The position numbers and the translations under genes are program-made. This document shows positions 4,244 through 6,829 of a DNA stretch of 6,829 bases, one piece after another (within the stretch, counting starts at the first letter, position 1; each line of letters starts with the position of its first letter). Source of the DNA: an uncultured Opitutaceae bacterium (GTDB taxonomy: Bacteria; Verrucomicrobiota; Verrucomicrobiia; Opitutales; Opitutaceae). The notes below the pieces were generated by a model, which was not told the origin of the DNA, made no database searches, and saw only the letters and a list, made by a program, of their open reading frames with translations. The stretch is from contig CAISJA010000457.1 of NCBI GenBank assembly GCA_903885525.1, forward strand, positions 1-6,829, written 5' to 3'.

Positions 4244-5830
4244 ATGGACAACCCGACCAACGCCCTTCTCCTCCAGGCGGCCATTGCCACCCCGCTGGCC
4301 GCCGCGCTCCTGCTCGGCCTGGGCCTGACCGGCCCCCGGCTCGCGCGCCAGGTGGCGGCGGTCGCCTTCACCGTCCCGGCTCTGATCGCCCTCTGGCTCT
4401 GGAGCCAGTTTCCGGCCAACGCCGCCGGCCACTACCAGTTTCTCAGCAACACCGCGACCGGCCTGCAAGGCTTCGGCATCAGCCTGCGGCTCGGGCTCAA
4501 CGGCATTTCCGTGCCGCTGTTCGTGCTCGCCGCCACCGTGGGCTTCGCCGCCGGCATCTACGCGCTGCGTTCCGGCGCGGAACGGCTGCAGACCTACCTG
4601 ATGCTGCTGCTCATCATGCAGAGCGGCCTGCTCGGCACCTTCGCCTCCGTCGACCTCTTCTTCTTCTATTTCTTCCACGAACTCGCCCTCATCCCGACCT
4701 TCCTCATGGTCGGCCTCTGGGGCGGGCGCGACCGCAACTATGCGGCCATGAAGATGACCGTCTACCTCACGCTGGGTGCCATGCTCTCGCTGCTCGGCCT
4801 GCTCGCCATCTACTCCCGGAGCGGGGCGGAAACCTTCGACCTCATCGCGCTGCGCGACGAGCTGGCGGCGAATCCGCTCCACGTCACCACGCAAAAACAC
4901 ATCTTCGGCCTGCTGCTGTTTGGCTTCGGCACGCTGGTCTCCCTCTGGCCGTTTCACACCTGGGCTCCGCTCGGCTACGGGGCCGCGCCCTCCTCCGCCG
5001 CCATGCTGCATGCCGGCGTCCTGAAGAAGTTCGGCCTGTACGGCCTCCTCCAGGTCGCCCTGCCGCTGCTGCCCCAGGGCGCGCTGGCGGACCTCGCCGT
5101 CGCCTTCCCGGCCTGGACCCACCTGCCTGCGATCCACACCAACTGGGTCTGGGTGCTGGCCCTGCTCGCCGGCTTCGGCAACGTGCTCGGCCTCGGCCTC
5201 GTCACCCTCGCCCAGCGCGACCTCAAGCAGATGATCGGCTACAGCTCAGTCATGCACATGGGATATTGCTTCCTCGGCGTCGCCACCTTGTCCGTGGCCG
5301 GTTCCGGTGGCGTGGTCCTGCTCATGGTCGGCCACGGCCTGTCGGTCGCGCTTCTCTTCCTGCTCGCCACCAGCATCCATCACCGCACCCGGACCTTCGA
5401 TCTCGCCGAGATGGGGGGCCTGGCGCAGCAGACGCCCGTGCTGGCGGCCTTCTTCGTGGCCGCCACCCTCGCCGGCCTCGGCCTGCCCGGCTTCGCCAAC
5501 TTCTGGGGCGAACTCACCATCTTCGTCTCGCTCTGGCCCTTCTCCCACTGGCTGACCGCGGTGGCCGTGTCCGGGGTGGTCCTCTCGGCCATCTACGGCC
5601 TGCGGGCCGCCGCCCGGGTGTTCTTCGGGCCGCCGAGCGTGCAGTGGCAGGGTGTGCGGCAGGCCAATCCGCCGGCGGACCTCGACTGGTCCGAACGCCT
5701 GCCCGCGCTGGCCCTCCTCGCCCTGCTGTGCTTCCTTGGGTTCTGGCCGCGTTCGCTGTCCGCCGCCGCCGACCAGGCCCTCCGTTCCAGTCCGGCCGCC
5801 CCCGCCGCTGCGGTATCCGACCAACGCTGA
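4244..5830 (+). CDS. nuoM: NADH-quinone oxidoreductase subunit M (NuoM), atypical TM7 region
   Basis: A 528-residue antiporter-like pump subunit (ND4/MrpD family; E. coli NuoM is 509), between NuoN and NuoL in the membrane arm. Recognisable landmarks are LRLGLNGISVPLFVL (81-95), FFFYFFHELALIPTFLMVGLWG with the essential Glu146 (E. coli Glu144), AGVLKKFGLYGLL with Lys262 (E. coli Lys265), DLKQMIGYSSVMHMGY (326-341), and GLPGFANFWGEL with Glu423 (E. coli Glu407). The unusual part is residues 226-250. Where the family normally reads GFAxKxPxxPFHTWLPDAHxEAPT, this protein reads GFGTLVSLWPFHTWAPLGYGAAPS, so the TM7 lysine (E. coli Lys234) is Leu231 and PDAH is PLGY. An extra lysine, Lys261, sits beside Lys262. 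The Ala-rich C-terminal tail is long. The start is 3 bases after nuoL (TGA-CCC-ATGG) with no Shine-Dalgarno. It is full-length and in frame, so not a pseudogene; it may be a lineage-specific NuoM type. Confidence 0.95.
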   Translation: MDNPTNALLLQAAIATPLAAALLLGLGLTGPRLARQVAAVAFTVPALIALWLWSQFPANAAGHYQFLSNTATGLQGFGISLRLGLNGISVPLFVLAATVGFAAGIYALRSGAERLQTYLMLLLIMQSGLLGTFASVDLFFFYFFHELALIPTFLMVGLWGGRDRNYAAMKMTVYLTLGAMLSLLGLLAIYSRSGAETFDLIALRDELAANPLHVTTQKHIFGLLLFGFGTLVSLWPFHTWAPLGYGAAPSSAAMLHAGVLKKFGLYGLLQVALPLLPQGALADLAVAFPAWTHLPAIHTNWVWVLALLAGFGNVLGLGLVTLAQRDLKQMIGYSSVMHMGYCFLGVATLSVAGSGGVVLLMVGHGLSVALLFLLATSIHHRTRTFDLAEMGGLAQQTPVLAAFFVAATLAGLGLPGFANFWGELTIFVSLWPFSHWLTAVAVSGVVLSAIYGLRAAARVFFGPPSVQWQGVRQANPPADLDWSERLPALALLALLCFLGFWPRSLSAAADQALRSSPAAPAAAVSDQR

Positions 5831-5832
5831 TC

Positions 5833-5839
5833 TTCCGCC
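5833..5839. repeat. Single TTCCGCC heptad before nuoN
   Basis: One copy of the heptad that forms the arrays before nuoJ and nuoL lies in the 12-base nuoM-nuoN gap, 3 bases before the nuoN ATG. A single 7-base hit in GC-rich DNA may be chance; it is listed because of its position. Confidence 0.3.
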
Positions 5840-5842
5840 GCC

Positions 5843-6829
5843 ATGCCGACCGACCTCCTTCACGCCGCCGCCGAGTCCAACCCATGGTGGGCCATCGCCC
5901 CGGAAATGCTCCTGGGGGGCGGGGCCCTGTTCCTGCTCGTGGCCGAGATCGTGCTGCCCCGTTCGCAGCACGGCCTCATTCCCCGGCTCGCGGTGGCCGT
6001 GCAAGCGGCGGCGCTGCTCGGGGTGCTGCTGAATTTTCACAGCGCCTGGATCGGGGAAACCACCTTTGCGGGCCTGCTCCGGCACTCTCTGCCGGGCCAG
6101 ATTGCGCGCGTGTTCTTCCTCACCGCGTCGCTGCTGACCAGTTTCCTCGCCGGCCTCTGCCTGCCGCGCACGCGCCTGCCCCGGGTGGAGTTCTACCACA
6201 TCCTGATGGTCGTCACCGCCGCCATGATGCTGCTGGCCCAAAGCGATCACTTCGCGATGCTCTTCGTGGCGCTGGAGACGGTCACCATCGGGTTTTACAT
6301 TCTGGTCAGCTATTTCCGCGACAACGCCCTCACTCTGGAGGCGGGCCTGAAATACCTCGTCCTCGGTGCGCTCAGCTCGGCCATTCTGCTCTTCGGCATC
6401 GCGCTGCTCTATGGCGCGGTCGGCCGCGTCGACGGGCCCAACGGGGTGGTGCACACCGGGTTCGAGTTCAGCGTGGTGGCGGAGTTTTTGCACGATCATC
6501 CCGACAACTTCCTCGCCCTCGCCGGCGTGCTGCTCGTGCTCAGCGGCGTGGCCTTCAAGATCGGTGCCTTCCCCTTCCAGATTTGGATTCCCGATGTCTA
6601 CCAGGGGGCGCCGACGCCCGTCACCGCCTTCCTTGCCGTTGCCTCGAAGGCTGCGGGCTTCGCGGTGCTGCTAGCGCTCGCGGGCAAGGACGGCGTGTTC
6701 GGCGCCTACGCCTGGCTCACGACGCCCGTGCTCACGCTCATGGCGGCGGCGACGATTATTTTCGGCAACCTCGCCGCGCTCACGCAGCACAACGTCAAGC
6801 GCCTCATCGGCCTCTCCGGCGTCTCGCAC
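5843..6829 (+). CDS. nuoN: NADH-quinone oxidoreductase subunit N (NuoN), N-terminal part
   Basis: The frame is open to the window end: 329 residues of a protein usually about 480-500 long. NuoN (ND2 family) is the antiporter-like pump nearest to NuoK. After an N-terminal helix (about 16-38, with the IAPEMLLGGGALFLLVAEI motif) come FYHILMVVTAAMMLLAQSDHFAMLFVALETVTIGFYILVSYFR with Glu145, EAGLKYLVLGALSSAILLFGIALLYG with Lys170, and GVAFKIGAFPFQIWIPDVYQGAPTPVTAFLAVASKAAGF with Lys239 and Lys269. Spacings of 25 (Glu145-Lys170) and 30 (Lys239-Lys269) match E. coli Glu133/Lys158 and Lys217/Lys247. The loop between Lys170 and Lys239 is about 10 residues longer than in E. coli and contains VDGPNGVVHTGFEFS. 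The start is 12 bases after nuoM, with GCCGCCATGCC context and no Shine-Dalgarno. Confidence 0.97.
   Translation, partial: MPTDLLHAAAESNPWWAIAPEMLLGGGALFLLVAEIVLPRSQHGLIPRLAVAVQAAALLGVLLNFHSAWIGETTFAGLLRHSLPGQIARVFFLTASLLTSFLAGLCLPRTRLPRVEFYHILMVVTAAMMLLAQSDHFAMLFVALETVTIGFYILVSYFRDNALTLEAGLKYLVLGALSSAILLFGIALLYGAVGRVDGPNGVVHTGFEFSVVAEFLHDHPDNFLALAGVLLVLSGVAFKIGAFPFQIWIPDVYQGAPTPVTAFLAVASKAAGFAVLLALAGKDGVFGAYAWLTTPVLTLMAAATIIFGNLAALTQHNVKRLIGLSGVSH

Noticed and set aside
2039..5137. Antisense open frame of 1032 codons across nuoK, nuoL and nuoM
   Set aside because: Its codons are exactly register-matched to those of nuoL and nuoM, which share a frame. Stops in that antisense frame require TTA, CTA or TCA codons in the sense genes, which are rare in this GC-rich DNA. 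The translation is a Glu/Gly/Gln/Asp-rich sequence without domains, as expected from reversing Leu/Ala/Phe-rich membrane proteins.
4244..5830. NuoM as a multisubunit Na+/H+ antiporter (MrpD) or hydrogenase membrane subunit
   Set aside because: The gene sits exactly between nuoL and nuoN in a canonical operon and keeps Glu146, Lys262 and Glu423 at NuoM positions. The TM7 change alone does not move it to another family.
5246..6499. Antisense open frame of 417 codons across nuoM and nuoN
   Set aside because: Same register effect: nuoM and nuoN are in the same frame and avoid TTA, CTA and TCA. The composition is charged low complexity with no recognisable motif.

Overview
The window is a contiguous stretch of a respiratory complex I (proton-translocating NADH:quinone oxidoreductase) operon, all on the + strand and in the canonical order nuoH (3' end), nuoI, nuoJ, nuoK, nuoL, nuoM, nuoN (5' part). 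The DNA is very GC-rich, with codon third positions mostly G or C. That explains the many long open frames on the other strand and in other frames, none of which looks real. The organism is a free-living-type bacterium with a full-length Nuo operon. The repeat families between the genes (pyrimidine-rich TTCCGCC-type heptads, an ATGRACACGM decamer, a REP-like palindrome beginning GCAGGAGTAGGGGCG) and the absence of Shine-Dalgarno sequences remind me of Verrucomicrobiota of the Opitutales type. This is a tentative guess from memory.

Layout: nuoH C-terminal part (1-521); nuoI (525-1064); a 221-bp repeat-filled gap; nuoJ (1286-1813); nuoK (1836-2186); a 167-bp gap that is a mosaic of three repeat types; nuoL (2354-4240); nuoM (4244-5830); nuoN (5843 to the window end). 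The H-I and L-M junctions are 3-bp gaps (TGA-NCC-ATG), M-N is 12 bp and J-K is 22 bp, so the set reads as one transcription unit. I see no promoter or factor-independent terminator. No gene-free stretch exceeds 300 bp.

How the genes work together: NuoI carries the two [4Fe-4S] clusters that pass electrons from the peripheral arm to quinone. NuoH forms the membrane side of the quinone site. NuoH, J and K form the proximal membrane module and link quinone reduction to the three antiporter-like pumps NuoN, NuoM and NuoL. The key charged residues of the coupling axis can be located in NuoK, NuoL and NuoN. NuoM is the exception: its normally conserved mid-channel TM7 lysine is replaced by leucine, and the neighbouring PDAH motif is also lost.

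Points of interest: (1) the atypical NuoM; (2) two repeat-built intergenic gaps, each spanned by a small ORF whose stop overlaps the next nuo start codon; (3) lack of Shine-Dalgarno sites at all six visible starts, with a CCATG context at four; (4) a His-rich 7-codon duplication-like insert in NuoL. I found no mobile element, CRISPR array, RNA gene or non-respiratory system here.
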